Source: Mesorhizobium sp.
GTDB lineage: Bacteria; Pseudomonadota; Alphaproteobacteria; Rhizobiales; Rhizobiaceae
Assembly (NCBI RefSeq): GCF_023954305.1
Contig: NZ_JAMLIG010000001.1
Coordinates: 3,058,001-3,122,000 of the forward strand
Reading direction: 5' to 3'
DNA length: 64,000 bases
The notes under the pieces are model-generated. The model searched no databases and had not been told where the DNA came from. It saw nothing but the letters and a program-made list of their open reading frames with translations. Positions within the stretch are counted from its first letter, which is position 1, and the number at the start of each line of letters is the position of its first letter. Shown here in pieces: positions 9,299-18,880 of this stretch. The translations under genes and the position numbers were made by a program.

Positions 9299-9814
9299 TC
9301 AGAACATTTGCACGTCGACGTTAAGATTGTGTCGCTTCAGCACCGCAGCGACACTCTCCAGGTGGGAGTGCTTGCGCCGGAGATTGATCCCATACCGCCC
9401 GGACTTGTTGGTCAAGACCCACACACCTGGAGTGGTTCCATCGTCGAAGTAGATTTCGCCGCCAATGCGTGCGGGCGCCGCGCCAACGAGCGCAGGATGG
9501 CCCAACTTGGCCATGTCCGGCAAGAGCGGGAAGTGAGTATGGAGGGGGTGTCTGGAATCGTGGTCAGCGATCGAAACCGCCTCCTCTACGGCCAAAAGGA
9601 TCTTGCCGTCGGCGTCCACGAGCCAGAGTATCGTCGTGGAAGTTGTCAGAAACGTGGAGACCGCGCAGCGCTGCTCGACGGCGAGCATCAACCCGCCGAT
9701 TGCGCCTGCGGTGTTCTCGTTCAACTCCGTCAATGAGTGGGGACGAAGCAACTGCTCCAGCGCATCCACCCTCGCAGGCACGACAATTTCTCCAAACGCC
9801 TCGTCAAGCGTCAA
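9299..9814 (-). CDS. Hypothetical protein (171 aa) with a C-terminal GEIYF...SGRYG motif
   Basis: Unrecognised soluble protein. The C-terminal part (IGGEIYFDDG...VWVLTNKSGRYG) resembles a short module of the form GE-beta-strand, G, then N-x-SG-x-Y that I associate with C-terminal regions of various uncharacterised and effector-like proteins. This resemblance is weak. The start is TTG at 9814 with AGGGGG six bases upstream. Directly downstream is the 111-residue partner. Base composition looks slightly lower in GC than the flanking genes. Confidence 0.6.
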   Translation of the reverse strand: MTLDEAFGEIVVPARVDALEQLLRPHSLTELNENTAGAIGGLMLAVEQRCAVSTFLTTSTTILWLVDADGKILLAVEEAVSIADHDSRHPLHTHFPLLPDMAKLGHPALVGAAPARIGGEIYFDDGTTPGVWVLTNKSGRYGINLRRKHSHLESVAAVLKRHNLNVDVQMF

Positions 9815-9878
9815 ACTCGCCCCCTGATTGCATCCCCGAGCAATCTCTACCCTGCTATGGGCGGTGTTACAACTGGTC

Positions 9879-11720
9879 TCAACCCATCTCCTCGAGCTCG
9901 TCGATCAACCCGGCGATGACCGACAGACCTTTGGCCCAGAACTGCGGATCGGACGCGTCGAGACCGAAGGGGGCCAGCAGTTCCGAGTGGTGCTTTGTGC
10001 CGCCCGCGCGCAGCATGTCGAAATACTTCTCCTGGAAGCCGGATCCGGCGTTCTGGTAGACCGCGTAGAGCGAGTTCACCAGGCAGTCGCCGAACGCATA
10101 AGCGTAGACGTAGAAGGGCGAGTGGATGAAGTGGGGGATGTAGGTCCAGAACGCCTCATAGCCCGGCTGGATCGCGATCGCAGGCCCCAGGCTTTCCGCC
10201 TGTACCTCGAGCCACAGTTCGCCGATCCGGTCCGAGGTCAGCTCGCCGTTGCGCCGCTCGGTGTGGACCTTGCGCTCGAACTCATAGAAGGCGATCTGGC
10301 GCACGACCGTGTTGATCATGTCCTCGACCTTCTGGGCCAACATCGCCTTGCGTTCGCGCGGCTCTCGGGTGCGGTCCAGCAGCGAGCGGAAGGTCAGCAT
10401 CTCGCCGAACACCGATGCGGTCTCGGCAAGCGTGAGCGGCGTCGACGCCATCAGCGGACCCTGGGCTCCGGCCAGCACCTGATGCACGCCGTGGCCGAGC
10501 TCGTGGGCCAGCGTCATGACGTCGCGCGGCTTACCCATGTAGTTGACGAGCACATAGGGGTGCACGGACGGCACGGTCGGATGCGCGAAGGCGCCTGGCG
10601 CCTTTCCCGGCCGTACCGCTGCGTCGATCCACGACCGGTCGAAGAAGGTGCGCGCGATCTCGGCCATGTCGGGGGAGAAGAGATGGTAGGCGGAGAGCAC
10701 GGTGTTCTTCGCCTCGTCCCAGCCGATCACCGCCTGCGGCGTATCGGGAAGGGGCGCATTGCGGTCCCAGTTGTTGAGCCGGTCCATGCCCAGCCACTTC
10801 GCCTTCATGGCGTAGTAGCGGTGCGACAGGCGCGGATAAGCTTCGCGGACGGCACCCGCGAGTGCGTCGACGACGCTGCGCTCGACGCGATTGGCCAGGT
10901 GACGGGAATCGGCGATGTCCGCGAAGCCGCGCCAGCGATCGGAAATCTCCTTGTCCTTGGCCAGCGTATTGGTGATCAGCGTAAACGTGCGCAGGTTTGC
11001 CTTGAAGGTCGCGGCGAGCGCATCGGACGCGTCTCGGCGCACGTGCGGATTTGGATCCTGCAGCTTGTTGAGCGCAGGCTCGAGCGTCAGCTCCTCGCCG
11101 TCGATGACGAAGCGCAGGCTGGTCATCGTCTCGTCGAACAGCCTGTTCCATGCGCCTCGACCCGTCACCGACTTCTCGTGGAAGAGCTGCTCGATGCGAT
11201 CCTCGAGCTGGTAGGGCTTGTCCTTGCGCAGGTCGAGGATCCACGGACGATACCGGCCGAAGGCCGTATCGCCGTCAAGCGCGGCGGCGAGCAACGCGTC
11301 GTCGATCGTGTTCAGTTCGAGCGCGAAGAAAAGCGTGCGCGCGCTGGCATCCGTCATCTTCTCCTGCACGTCGCCATAGAGCTTGGCACGCCTGGGGTCG
11401 GAGGTGTCGCCCGCATAGACGAGGCCGGCATAGGAGACGATGCGGCCGATCAGTTCCTCCAGCGCCTCGTATTCGCGCATCGCGGCGCCGAGGCCGCCTT
11501 TGGCCGGAACTGCGGCTTCTTCCGCGAGCCTTCCTTTCCAACGCATTTCGAAGGCTGCGGAGTCCGTCAGCGCCCGCGCGATGTCGCCGGCGAGCTCCGG
11601 TCCGTCCATGGACGGATAGAGGTCGGCCAGGTTCCAGTCCGGCAGGTCGCCGATCTCGTTCGCCCTGGCCCCAGCACCGGCCGCGGCGAAGCGCCGGCGA
11701 AGATCGGAATCCGTGGTCAT
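9879..11720 (-). CDS. pepF: M3 family oligoendopeptidase F
   Basis: Cytosolic zinc endopeptidase that degrades oligopeptides. The 613-residue chain carries the M3 zinc site HELGHGVH at about residue 400 and the downstream TASVFGEMLTFRSLL glutamate ligand segment, plus the helical N-terminal PepF region. I use the ATG at 11720 (MTTDSDLRRRF) rather than an upstream in-frame start, because the extra 32 residues lack family character and run into the promoter region of the divergent regulator at 11828. Length matches alphaproteobacterial PepF. Confidence 0.93.
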   Translation of the reverse strand: MTTDSDLRRRFAAAGAGARANEIGDLPDWNLADLYPSMDGPELAGDIARALTDSAAFEMRWKGRLAEEAAVPAKGGLGAAMREYEALEELIGRIVSYAGLVYAGDTSDPRRAKLYGDVQEKMTDASARTLFFALELNTIDDALLAAALDGDTAFGRYRPWILDLRKDKPYQLEDRIEQLFHEKSVTGRGAWNRLFDETMTSLRFVIDGEELTLEPALNKLQDPNPHVRRDASDALAATFKANLRTFTLITNTLAKDKEISDRWRGFADIADSRHLANRVERSVVDALAGAVREAYPRLSHRYYAMKAKWLGMDRLNNWDRNAPLPDTPQAVIGWDEAKNTVLSAYHLFSPDMAEIARTFFDRSWIDAAVRPGKAPGAFAHPTVPSVHPYVLVNYMGKPRDVMTLAHELGHGVHQVLAGAQGPLMASTPLTLAETASVFGEMLTFRSLLDRTREPRERKAMLAQKVEDMINTVVRQIAFYEFERKVHTERRNGELTSDRIGELWLEVQAESLGPAIAIQPGYEAFWTYIPHFIHSPFYVYAYAFGDCLVNSLYAVYQNAGSGFQEKYFDMLRAGGTKHHSELLAPFGLDASDPQFWAKGLSVIAGLIDELEEMG

Positions 11721-11827
11721 GCTGTGGTCCCGTCGAAAATTACGCGGCATTCCTAAACCGCCGCTAAGCATTCGTATACCGGCTTTGTTGAGCCCTTGTT
11801 CAGGAGCCTGTGCCAAGTTGATCCACC

Positions 11828-13381
11828 ATGAATCAATTCACACCTCTGCGACCCCGTGAGGCCATCGCCGGCGGCGCCGTCCTCGTCATCGACGACGATC
11901 CGGTGCAGCGCCGCCTCGTCGACGCCGCCCTGACGAAATTCGGCTACCGTACGATCCTCGCCGACGGCGGGGAGGCAGGGCTGGGAGCTTTTGACGGTCC
12001 GACGGGCGGCGAGATCGTCGCAGTCGTGCTCGATCTCGTCATGCCGGGCGTCGGCGGGATCGAGGTTCTGGACCGTCTGCGGCAGCGCGGGATTGGCGCG
12101 CCGGTGATTGTCCAGACTTCTCAAGGCGGCATCGATTCGGTGGTCGCGGCCATGCGGGCCGGCGCCTTCGATTTCGTCGTCAAGCCGGTGGCGCCGGAAC
12201 GGCTGCGCACGGCGATCGCCAATGCGGTCAAGGTCGAAGCCCTCGAAGGCGAGGCACGACAGACGCGGCGGCAGCCGGCCGGCACGCTCACCTTTCGCGA
12301 CATCATCACCGCCAGCCCGAGGATGGAACGGGTCATCCGCCTGGGGCAGAAGGCGGCCGCATCCAACATTCCGATCCTGATCGAGGGCGAATCCGGCACC
12401 GGCAAGGAACTCGTGGCCCGCGCCATCCAGGGCACGAGCGACCGCAAGGGCAAGCCGTTCGTGACGGTCAATTGCGGCGCGATCCCGGACAATCTCGTCG
12501 AGAGCATCCTGTTCGGCCACGAGAAGGGCGCCTTCACCGGGGCGACCGAGAAGCATGCCGGCAAGTTCGTCGAAGCCAATGGCGGGACGCTTTTCCTCGA
12601 CGAGATCGGCGACCTGCCGCTCGACGTGCAGGTCAAGCTGCTGCGCGCCGTCCAGGACGGCGAGATCGAAACGGTCGGCGCGCGCGGGACGCAGAAAGTC
12701 GACATCCGCCTCATCTCGGCGACGCATCGCGACCTCTTGCAGCGGGTCAAGGAGGGACTGTTCCGCGAGGATCTGTTCTACCGGCTCAACGTCTTTCCGA
12801 TCGCCGTGCCGCCGTTGCGCGAGCGCCGCGACGACATTCCGGCCCTGGTGGCGCATTTCATCCGCCGCATACAGGTGAAGGAGCACCGCGGGCGCATCAG
12901 CGGCATCACGCCGCAGGCGCTGGCCATGCTGATGGCTTACGACTGGCCGGGCAACATCCGACAGCTGGAGAACGCGGTGTTCCGCGCGGTGGTTCTGGCC
13001 GACGGCGACATGCTGACCGTGGACGATTTTCCGCAGATCAGGGTCGAAGTCGACGGCGTGGATCTCGAGCAATATGCGGCGGGCGCCGCGGGTCCAGCCG
13101 CCTCCGAGCCGATGCCGCTTGAGGTGGCGCAAGCGCCGGAGCCTGCCGACCGGGCGCTCTCGGGCCGTTTCGGGCTGGTCCGCGCGCTGGATGACGGCGG
13201 CAATGTCCGCACCCTGGCGGACGTCGAATTGGAAATGATCGTCTTCGCGATCGAACACTACAAAGGCCAGATGAGCGAAGTGGCGCGCCGGCTCGGCATC
13301 GGCCGTTCGACGCTCTACAGGAAGCTGAAGGAATACGGCATAGACCCGGACGAAGAACGCCCGGGCATCGCGCAAGGCTGA
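11828..13381 (+). CDS. Sigma-54-dependent response regulator (NtrC family)
   Basis: A 517-residue activator with an N-terminal receiver domain (acidic pair D22/D23, phosphoacceptor D69 in VVLDLVMPG, K119), a central AAA+ domain (Walker A GESGTGKE at 187-194, the sigma-54 contact loop GAFTGA at 234-239, Walker B TLFLDEIGD) and a C-terminal Fis-type helix-turn-helix (EVARRLGIGRSTLYRKL). All key residues are present, so it should activate RNA polymerase holoenzyme with RpoN after phosphorylation. No histidine kinase lies next to it, and its targets are not evident. The gene diverges from pepF. Confidence 0.95.
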   Translation: MNQFTPLRPREAIAGGAVLVIDDDPVQRRLVDAALTKFGYRTILADGGEAGLGAFDGPTGGEIVAVVLDLVMPGVGGIEVLDRLRQRGIGAPVIVQTSQGGIDSVVAAMRAGAFDFVVKPVAPERLRTAIANAVKVEALEGEARQTRRQPAGTLTFRDIITASPRMERVIRLGQKAAASNIPILIEGESGTGKELVARAIQGTSDRKGKPFVTVNCGAIPDNLVESILFGHEKGAFTGATEKHAGKFVEANGGTLFLDEIGDLPLDVQVKLLRAVQDGEIETVGARGTQKVDIRLISATHRDLLQRVKEGLFREDLFYRLNVFPIAVPPLRERRDDIPALVAHFIRRIQVKEHRGRISGITPQALAMLMAYDWPGNIRQLENAVFRAVVLADGDMLTVDDFPQIRVEVDGVDLEQYAAGAAGPAASEPMPLEVAQAPEPADRALSGRFGLVRALDDGGNVRTLADVELEMIVFAIEHYKGQMSEVARRLGIGRSTLYRKLKEYGIDPDEERPGIAQG

Positions 13382-13508
13382 GCGTATCGGGGAAATCGCG
13401 CCGTCGAAGGCGCCTGTTTACCATCTTCGGCGGCCCCACCGGCTTGCCAACATCCTGCCATTGTGTCACCGCATTTGAGCTTCACTAAGCTGTGATTAAC
13501 CATTAGGC

Positions 13509-15293
13509 ATGATGATCGTGGGCCAGATGCTCGCGAATCATCCCGCGGGGACCAACCATCAGCCGACAAGGCGAGACGTTTTGATCAGCATCGAACGACC
13601 CCATAGTGGACGGGACGCGGGATCTGTTTCTTGGCTGCGCTGGAGCGCCGGCCTGATGCTGGCCTTGGCCTGCCTGTTCGCCACCGGCTCCCATGCGAAC
13701 GCCGAGACCCGTACGCTCAAGCTCTACTACATCCATACGGGTGAAAAGGCCGAGATCACCTTCAAGAAGAACGGCAAATACCTTCCGTCCGGCCTCAAGC
13801 AGCTCAACCATTTCCTGCGCGATTGGCGGCGCAACGAGCCGACCAAGATGGACCCGCGCCTCTTCGACGTCGTCTGGCAGGTCTACAAGAACACCGGCGC
13901 CAGCGGATACATCCACGTCGTGTCCGCCTATCGCTCGCCGGCCACGAACTCGATGCTGCGCAAGCGCGGCCGTGGCGTAGCCGAGAAAAGCCAGCATATG
14001 CTGGGCAGGGCGATGGATTTCTTCATCCCCGGCGTGAAGCTCAAGGAATTGCGTTACGCCGGCCTGCGCCTGCAGGGCGGCGGCGTCGGCTATTATCCGA
14101 CGTCGGGCTCGCCTTTCGTGCATCTCGATGTCGGCAATGTCCGGCATTGGCCGAAGATGAGCCGTACCGAGCTCGCCGCGGTGTTCCCGAGCGGGAAGAC
14201 CATGCATGTGCCGACCGACGGCAAGCCGCTGCCCGGATACGACCAGGCGGTGGCCGCCTACAAGCAGCGCAAGGGAACCGCGGTCGCTTATGCCAGCGCC
14301 GACGAAGTGACCAAGAAGCGCGGTTTCCTGGCCTCCCTGTTCGGCGGCGGCGCCGACGAGGCTGAGGAGACCGGCGGAAACGATGAATCGGTCGCCCGCG
14401 CGCCTGTCGCGGTGGCATCCGCCGCGCCGGCGCAGAAGGAAATACCGGTGCCGGCCGCGCAGCCCGAAGCCGAGCCGGCGACCATTGTCGCGGCGCTGCC
14501 GCTTCGCGATGTGCCGACCCCGCTGTTCGCGCCGCGTCCATCGGCCGACGTCGGGCCGGCCGAGGTCGCCCCCGCCGTCGCCGCGGCGCAGGAGCTGACG
14601 GTGGGCGAGGCCGAGCAGGCGGTGGCCGAGAACGTCCCGGTGCCGCTGCCGCGTCCGGCCTATTCGCCCGAGACTGCGATTGCCGCTGCCTCGACCGAGA
14701 CTCCGGCCGTTACCGCGATCGCCGGTCGGCCGGCTGCGAGCGCCGGCGAACTCGCGATCGAGACGGTCCTTGCCAACGAGTCTCGTCCTGCCGAGGTGAA
14801 CGGGATCCCGATCCCCCAGGCCCGTCCCGGTGCGCCGGTCGTGCTGGCGTCGCTGGCGTCGCGGACGCCCCAGGCCGCGACCGACGCACCCGCGCCTGAG
14901 AGCGTGACCGAAATCGCCGCGCTCGGAGAGCGTCCCGCCAGCCCGCGCAACGCGCTGCGCGGCAAGACGGGCGATCCGGTTGCCGCGCTCAATGCCGGTC
15001 CGGCGACGACGCCGAAATCGCCGCGACCGATGTCGGGCGACGGCAAGCCGGATCCGAAGCCGGTGCAGGTTCCGATCAAGGCTGGAATTGTCGACCGCAC
15101 CTTCTCGCATACGCTCTTCGTCCGGCAGCCGTCGCGTCCTGACGGCAAGGCGTTCGCCGTCAGTTCGCTGCGGCAGGCGCCGACCGAGGTCTATACGGCG
15201 GGTTTCCAGCAGGTTGCTCAGGCGCCCGATCCGAAGCGTTTCACCGGCAAGGCGGTAACCTTCATGTCGGTCGCCAAGTTCGAGACGAACTGA
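13509..15293 (+). CDS. DUF882 (peptidase M15_2) cell-wall protein with long disordered tail
   Basis: Residues 42-66 form a membrane or signal segment, so the protein is probably exported or anchored. The DUF882 domain (about 67-215) belongs to the YcbK/M15 peptidase group and keeps the zinc-ligand pattern SxHxxGxAxD (H163, D170) and HLD (H205, D207), suggesting a D,D-peptidase-like fold acting on peptidoglycan. The remaining 380 residues are Ala/Pro-rich with VPLPRPAY- and IPIPQARP-type motifs and look disordered. A hairpin terminator follows. The true start could be some codons further in. Confidence 0.85.
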   Translation: MMIVGQMLANHPAGTNHQPTRRDVLISIERPHSGRDAGSVSWLRWSAGLMLALACLFATGSHANAETRTLKLYYIHTGEKAEITFKKNGKYLPSGLKQLNHFLRDWRRNEPTKMDPRLFDVVWQVYKNTGASGYIHVVSAYRSPATNSMLRKRGRGVAEKSQHMLGRAMDFFIPGVKLKELRYAGLRLQGGGVGYYPTSGSPFVHLDVGNVRHWPKMSRTELAAVFPSGKTMHVPTDGKPLPGYDQAVAAYKQRKGTAVAYASADEVTKKRGFLASLFGGGADEAEETGGNDESVARAPVAVASAAPAQKEIPVPAAQPEAEPATIVAALPLRDVPTPLFAPRPSADVGPAEVAPAVAAAQELTVGEAEQAVAENVPVPLPRPAYSPETAIAAASTETPAVTAIAGRPAASAGELAIETVLANESRPAEVNGIPIPQARPGAPVVLASLASRTPQAATDAPAPESVTEIAALGERPASPRNALRGKTGDPVAALNAGPATTPKSPRPMSGDGKPDPKPVQVPIKAGIVDRTFSHTLFVRQPSRPDGKAFAVSSLRQAPTEVYTAGFQQVAQAPDPKRFTGKAVTFMSVAKFETN

Positions 15294-15319
15294 CAGGCGA
15301 CCAACCGACACGGAACTTG

Positions 15320-15348
15320 CCGGGGCGCTCGCGCCCCGGTTTTCGTTT
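15320..15348 (+). terminator. Rho-independent terminator after the DUF882 gene
   Basis: A perfect 8-bp stem, CCGGGGCG (15320-15327) with CGCCCCGG (15332-15339) and loop CTCG, is followed by TTTTCGTTT. It lies 27 bp after the stop of the DUF882 gene and also faces the end of the convergent aldolase gene. Confidence 0.85.
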
Positions 15349-15364
15349 CAGGGTCGTGGTGTTT

Positions 15365-16009
15365 CTATTCCGGCAGAGCGAGCGAACAGGCCTGCCGCGC
15401 GAGCGCCTCGATCTGCGCCCACTTGCCGTCGGCGACCAGCTCGTCCGGGGCGACCCAGGAGCCGCCGACGCAAAGCACGTTCGGCAGGCCGAGATAGGTT
15501 GAGGCGTTCTTCTCCGTAATCCCGCCCGTCGGGCAGAAACGCACGCCTGCGAGCGGCGAGGACAGCGATTTCAGATAGGCCGCGCCGCCGGCCTGTTCGG
15601 CGGGGAAGAACTTGAGCAGCGAATAGCCGGCCTCGAGCGCGGTCATGATCTCGCTCGAGGTCACCGCTCCGGGCAGCAGCGGCACATCGCTCTCGCCAGC
15701 CGCCGCGACGAGATTCGGGGTGAGGCCGGGGCTGACGATGAAACGCGATCCGGCCTCGACGGCGCCTTCGAAATGCTTGCGGTTGAGGATCGTACCGGCG
15801 CCGGTGACGGCCTCTTCGACCTCGCTTGCCACCAGCCGGATGGCGTCGAGCGCGACCGGCGTGCGCAAGGTGATCTCGATTGCCTTCAAGCCTCCGCGCG
15901 CCAGCGCGCGTGCCAGCGGAACCGCGTCCGCCAGCCGGGAGATCCTGATGACCGGGATCACCGGCTGCCCGGTCATGACGGGAAGAAGGAGTTCGGTCTT
16001 CTGAGTCAT
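15365..16009 (-). CDS. eda: 2-dehydro-3-deoxy-phosphogluconate (KDPG) aldolase
   Basis: Cleaves KDPG to pyruvate and glyceraldehyde 3-phosphate in the Entner-Doudoroff pathway, a main route of glucose breakdown in rhizobia. The 214-residue product shows E45 in EITLRTP, the TGAGTI strand, and the Schiff-base lysine K133 in LLKFFPAE, followed by RFCPTGGI for phosphate binding. Length is normal. No edd or zwf gene is nearby, so it is a stand-alone copy. Confidence 0.95.
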   Translation of the reverse strand: MTQKTELLLPVMTGQPVIPVIRISRLADAVPLARALARGGLKAIEITLRTPVALDAIRLVASEVEEAVTGAGTILNRKHFEGAVEAGSRFIVSPGLTPNLVAAAGESDVPLLPGAVTSSEIMTALEAGYSLLKFFPAEQAGGAAYLKSLSSPLAGVRFCPTGGITEKNASTYLGLPNVLCVGGSWVAPDELVADGKWAQIEALARQACSLALPE

Positions 16010-16073
16010 CCCAGGCGCATCCCCTGACGCGGTCGATGCTGCACCGCCTAACAGATGGCGATTGCCAAGTCCA

Positions 16074-16964
16074 TCAATCGCGCCAGAGGCGGCTCAACCA
16101 TCGCAGGAACCACGGCCAGAAGGCGGCGTTCGGCCGGGGTTTCGTCGCCGCCGGATCTCGCAGGGCTTCCAGCGTGCGCGGACCGGCGACGCCGTCTGCG
16201 ATCAGCGCCCGCGTCCTCTGGAATTCGCGGATGGCGTCCTCCGTCATTTGCCCAAAGACACCGTCGGCGTCGATGCGATAGCCGGCCGCCACGAGCAGCG
16301 CCTGCAGTTCCCGGACGGCTTCGCCGGCCGAACCGCGTCGCAGGACGCCATCGGTGGACGAGCGAGAAGCTGCTCCGGCCGTGTCGGCATACTTCGCGTA
16401 GGCCTCAGCGATCTTGCGGTCATAGGCGTGGCGTTTGTATCCGGGGCCGTTATAGGCACGCGCGAAAGCCGCCCAGTCGCGTCGGCGAATGGCGGCGGCG
16501 AGACCGGCCTTGTCAATGTAGCGCGCCATCAGCGAGATCTGCCCGCCGACGCCGGACCGCGCCTCGTCGACCAGCGCATCGATGCCGGCATAGCCCAGCC
16601 ATTCCCAGTGGGCGCCCATCACTTGGCCGATGCCCCAGGATACGGATTCGTGCGCCGCCTTGTGGTCGATCGCCGCGGCCTTTTCCAGCATCGCCCAGCG
16701 CGCCGCCTGCGAGGCGGGGTTTTTCACGGCGCCGGCCTTGGGATCGGCAAGGCCGGCCGCGCGCGCCGCGGCGCGTTTCGGCGCCGGGAGGCGGCGATCG
16801 AAATAATGCCCCTCGAACCGGATCAATGGCTCCTGTCGGCCGCCGACGGTCGCATAGGCGCGGCCGCCGGCCTCGATCTCGGCGATGGCAAGGAGGGCCG
16901 CCGGCTCGATGCCGATGCGGGCTGCGACGGTTTCGATTTCTTTCCTGGTCTGCGTGGTGAACAT
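16074..16964 (-). CDS. N-acetylmuramidase-family lysozyme with peptidoglycan-binding domain
   Basis: The 296-residue product starts with an N-acetylmuramidase (DUF3380) domain: AIAEIEAGGRAY with the likely catalytic glutamate near residue 29-31, then RFEGHYFDR, SWGIGQVMG and YNGPGYK. Residues 215-275 form a peptidoglycan-binding repeat (LRRGSAGEAVRELQALL...DGVFGQMTEDAI). No signal peptide is seen, as is common for phage-derived endolysins, and the C-terminus is short and Trp-rich (FWPWFLRWLSRLW). The ATG at 16964 has AGAGG upstream. No other phage genes are adjacent, so this is probably a domesticated single gene. Confidence 0.88.
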   Translation of the reverse strand: MFTTQTRKEIETVAARIGIEPAALLAIAEIEAGGRAYATVGGRQEPLIRFEGHYFDRRLPAPKRAAARAAGLADPKAGAVKNPASQAARWAMLEKAAAIDHKAAHESVSWGIGQVMGAHWEWLGYAGIDALVDEARSGVGGQISLMARYIDKAGLAAAIRRRDWAAFARAYNGPGYKRHAYDRKIAEAYAKYADTAGAASRSSTDGVLRRGSAGEAVRELQALLVAAGYRIDADGVFGQMTEDAIREFQRTRALIADGVAGPRTLEALRDPAATKPRPNAAFWPWFLRWLSRLWRD

Positions 16965-17128
16965 GGTTGCCTCTTCTCCGCTTCTCTCTCGCAAGTGTGG
17001 CGGAGCCGGGAGGGACGTGGATCGAATTCGGTCGCGGAAACGACGGGTTGGGTCACAACCGATCGGCAAAAGCGCGCGAATCGCGCCGCGCTTGAATTCG
17101 CCACATCGAGGGATTAGGCGAAGCGACC

Positions 17129-18058
17129 ATGGATCGATCCACCTCCGACAAGCCTTTTTGCGTCGCCGCGCTCTACCGGTTCGTGCACATCGCGGACCCG
17201 GCGGCCTTGCGCGATGACCTTGCCCCGTTCTGCTGCGGCCAAGGCATCAAGGGCACGTTGCTGATCGCGGCGGAAGGCATCAACGGCACGGTCGCGGGAA
17301 GCGAGGCGGCGATCGAGGCGCTCGTCGAGCGGCTCGCCACGCATGGGCTGACCGACCTCGAGATCAAGTTCAGCAGAGCCTCGTCCATGCCGTTCCACCG
17401 CCTCAAGGTGCGGCTGAAGGCCGAGATCGTCACCATGGGCCGGCCGGGGATCGATCCGCTCAGCTCCGTCGGCACCTATGTCGACCCTTCGGAGTGGAAC
17501 GCGCTGATCGCCGATCCGGATACCGTCGTGATCGACACGCGCAACGACTACGAGGTGGCGATCGGCACCTTCCGCGGCGCGGTCGATCCCGGGACGAAGT
17601 CGTTTCGCGAGTTTCCCGGCTGGGCGGAAGCGAACCGCGACATGCTCGAGGGCCGCAAGGTCGCGATGTTCTGCACCGGCGGCATCCGCTGCGAGAAGGC
17701 GACGGCTTTTGTCCGCTCGCTCGGCCTGGAGGACGTCTACCACCTCAAGGGCGGCATCCTGAAATATCTGGAGGAGGTTCCGGCCTCGGAAAGCCTCTGG
17801 GAGGGCGAGTGCTTCGTGTTCGACGAGCGCGTTTCGGTCGGACACGGGCTGGAGGAGGGAGAAGCGGAACTCTGTCGCGCGTGCCGGATGCCTCTCACGG
17901 CCGCCGATCGCGCGTCGTCGCTCTATCAGCCCGGCATTTCCTGTGCGCAGTGCCACGACGAGCGCAGCCAGGGAGACCGGGCGCGCTATGCCGAGCGGCA
18001 GCGGCAGGTCGAACTCGCCGAGCGGCGCGGCGAGGAACACATCGGCCGCCGCATCTGA
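17129..18058 (+). CDS. trhO: tRNA uridine-34 hydroxylase, rhodanese-related
   Basis: TrhO (YceA) makes 5-hydroxyuridine at the wobble position of certain tRNAs, using O2. The 309-residue protein has the N-terminal acylphosphatase-like domain with KGTLLIAAEGINGT, then a rhodanese domain with VIDTRNDYEV and the active-site loop FCTGGIRCEKA (Cys182, Cys188). The C-terminal tail has a CRACRMPL...CAQCHDE double CxxC that may bind zinc. The gene diverges from the muramidase gene. Confidence 0.93.
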   Translation: MDRSTSDKPFCVAALYRFVHIADPAALRDDLAPFCCGQGIKGTLLIAAEGINGTVAGSEAAIEALVERLATHGLTDLEIKFSRASSMPFHRLKVRLKAEIVTMGRPGIDPLSSVGTYVDPSEWNALIADPDTVVIDTRNDYEVAIGTFRGAVDPGTKSFREFPGWAEANRDMLEGRKVAMFCTGGIRCEKATAFVRSLGLEDVYHLKGGILKYLEEVPASESLWEGECFVFDERVSVGHGLEEGEAELCRACRMPLTAADRASSLYQPGISCAQCHDERSQGDRARYAERQRQVELAERRGEEHIGRRI

Positions 18059-18156
18059 ACGTGGACCTGCTCGGCGTCATTGCAATGTCTCGGTCCCCTG
18101 CCTACCTCACGAACGGCGGTAAGGCCGGCCGATTGAGGCCCCAGGAAGGAGCACCC

Positions 18157-18861
18157 ATGTTCGATCCCAAGAAACTCCTCGACGATCTGCTCGGCAGCCA
18201 GATTCCCGGCGGCCAAGGCACGGTTCGCGACAAGGCGGGCCAGGCCGTACAACTCGCCAAAGACAATCCGATCGCCACGGGCGCCATCGCGGCGATCCTG
18301 CTGGGCACTGGCGCGGGTCGCGCAATCACCGGCACCGCGTTGAAGGCCGGAGGCCTCGCCGCCATCGCCGGGCTCGCCTACAAGGCCTATCAGAACTATC
18401 AGAACGGCAGCCAGCCGGCAGACGCCGCCCGACAGGGGCCCGAGCTTCTGCCGCCGCCGTCGGATACAAGCTTTCACCCTTCGCAGGCGCCTCAGGGTGA
18501 AAGCGAGTTCGTGCTGACGCTGGTGCGCGCAATGATCCTGGCTGCCCGCGCCGACGGCCATATCGACGACGCCGAGCGGGCGAGGATTTCCGACAGGCTG
18601 AAGCTCTCAGGCATCGATTCCGAGGAAGAAGCGTTCCTCGCGACCGAGCTCGAGCGCCCGTTCAACCTCGACGAACTGGTCGCTTCGGCGCGCACCGATG
18701 CGCAAAAGGTCGAACTCTACACGGCCTCGCGGCTCGCGATCGAGCCGGAGACGCGCGCCGAACGCGGCTATCTCGACATGCTGGCGGGCCGGCTGAAGCT
18801 GCCCGACGCGCTGGTCGATCACATCGAGGCGACCGTTTCGGCCGCCAAGGTGCCGGTCTGA
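18157..18861 (+). CDS. DUF533/TerB-like tellurite-resistance family protein
   Basis: Starts at the ATG at 18157 behind AAGGAG. The 234-residue protein opens MFDPKKLLDDLLGSQIPG, has a Gly/Ala-rich stretch at about residues 44-72 that may be membrane-associated, then a linker and a helical TerB-like domain (VRAMILAARADGHIDDAERARI) with acidic residues of the type proposed to bind metal. This is the layout of YebE (DUF533) proteins, whose function is unknown. It follows trhO by about 100 bp and could be cotranscribed. Confidence 0.85.
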   Translation: MFDPKKLLDDLLGSQIPGGQGTVRDKAGQAVQLAKDNPIATGAIAAILLGTGAGRAITGTALKAGGLAAIAGLAYKAYQNYQNGSQPADAARQGPELLPPPSDTSFHPSQAPQGESEFVLTLVRAMILAARADGHIDDAERARISDRLKLSGIDSEEEAFLATELERPFNLDELVASARTDAQKVELYTASRLAIEPETRAERGYLDMLAGRLKLPDALVDHIEATVSAAKVPV

Positions 18862-18880
18862 GGGCTGCGCAGGCGGCGGA

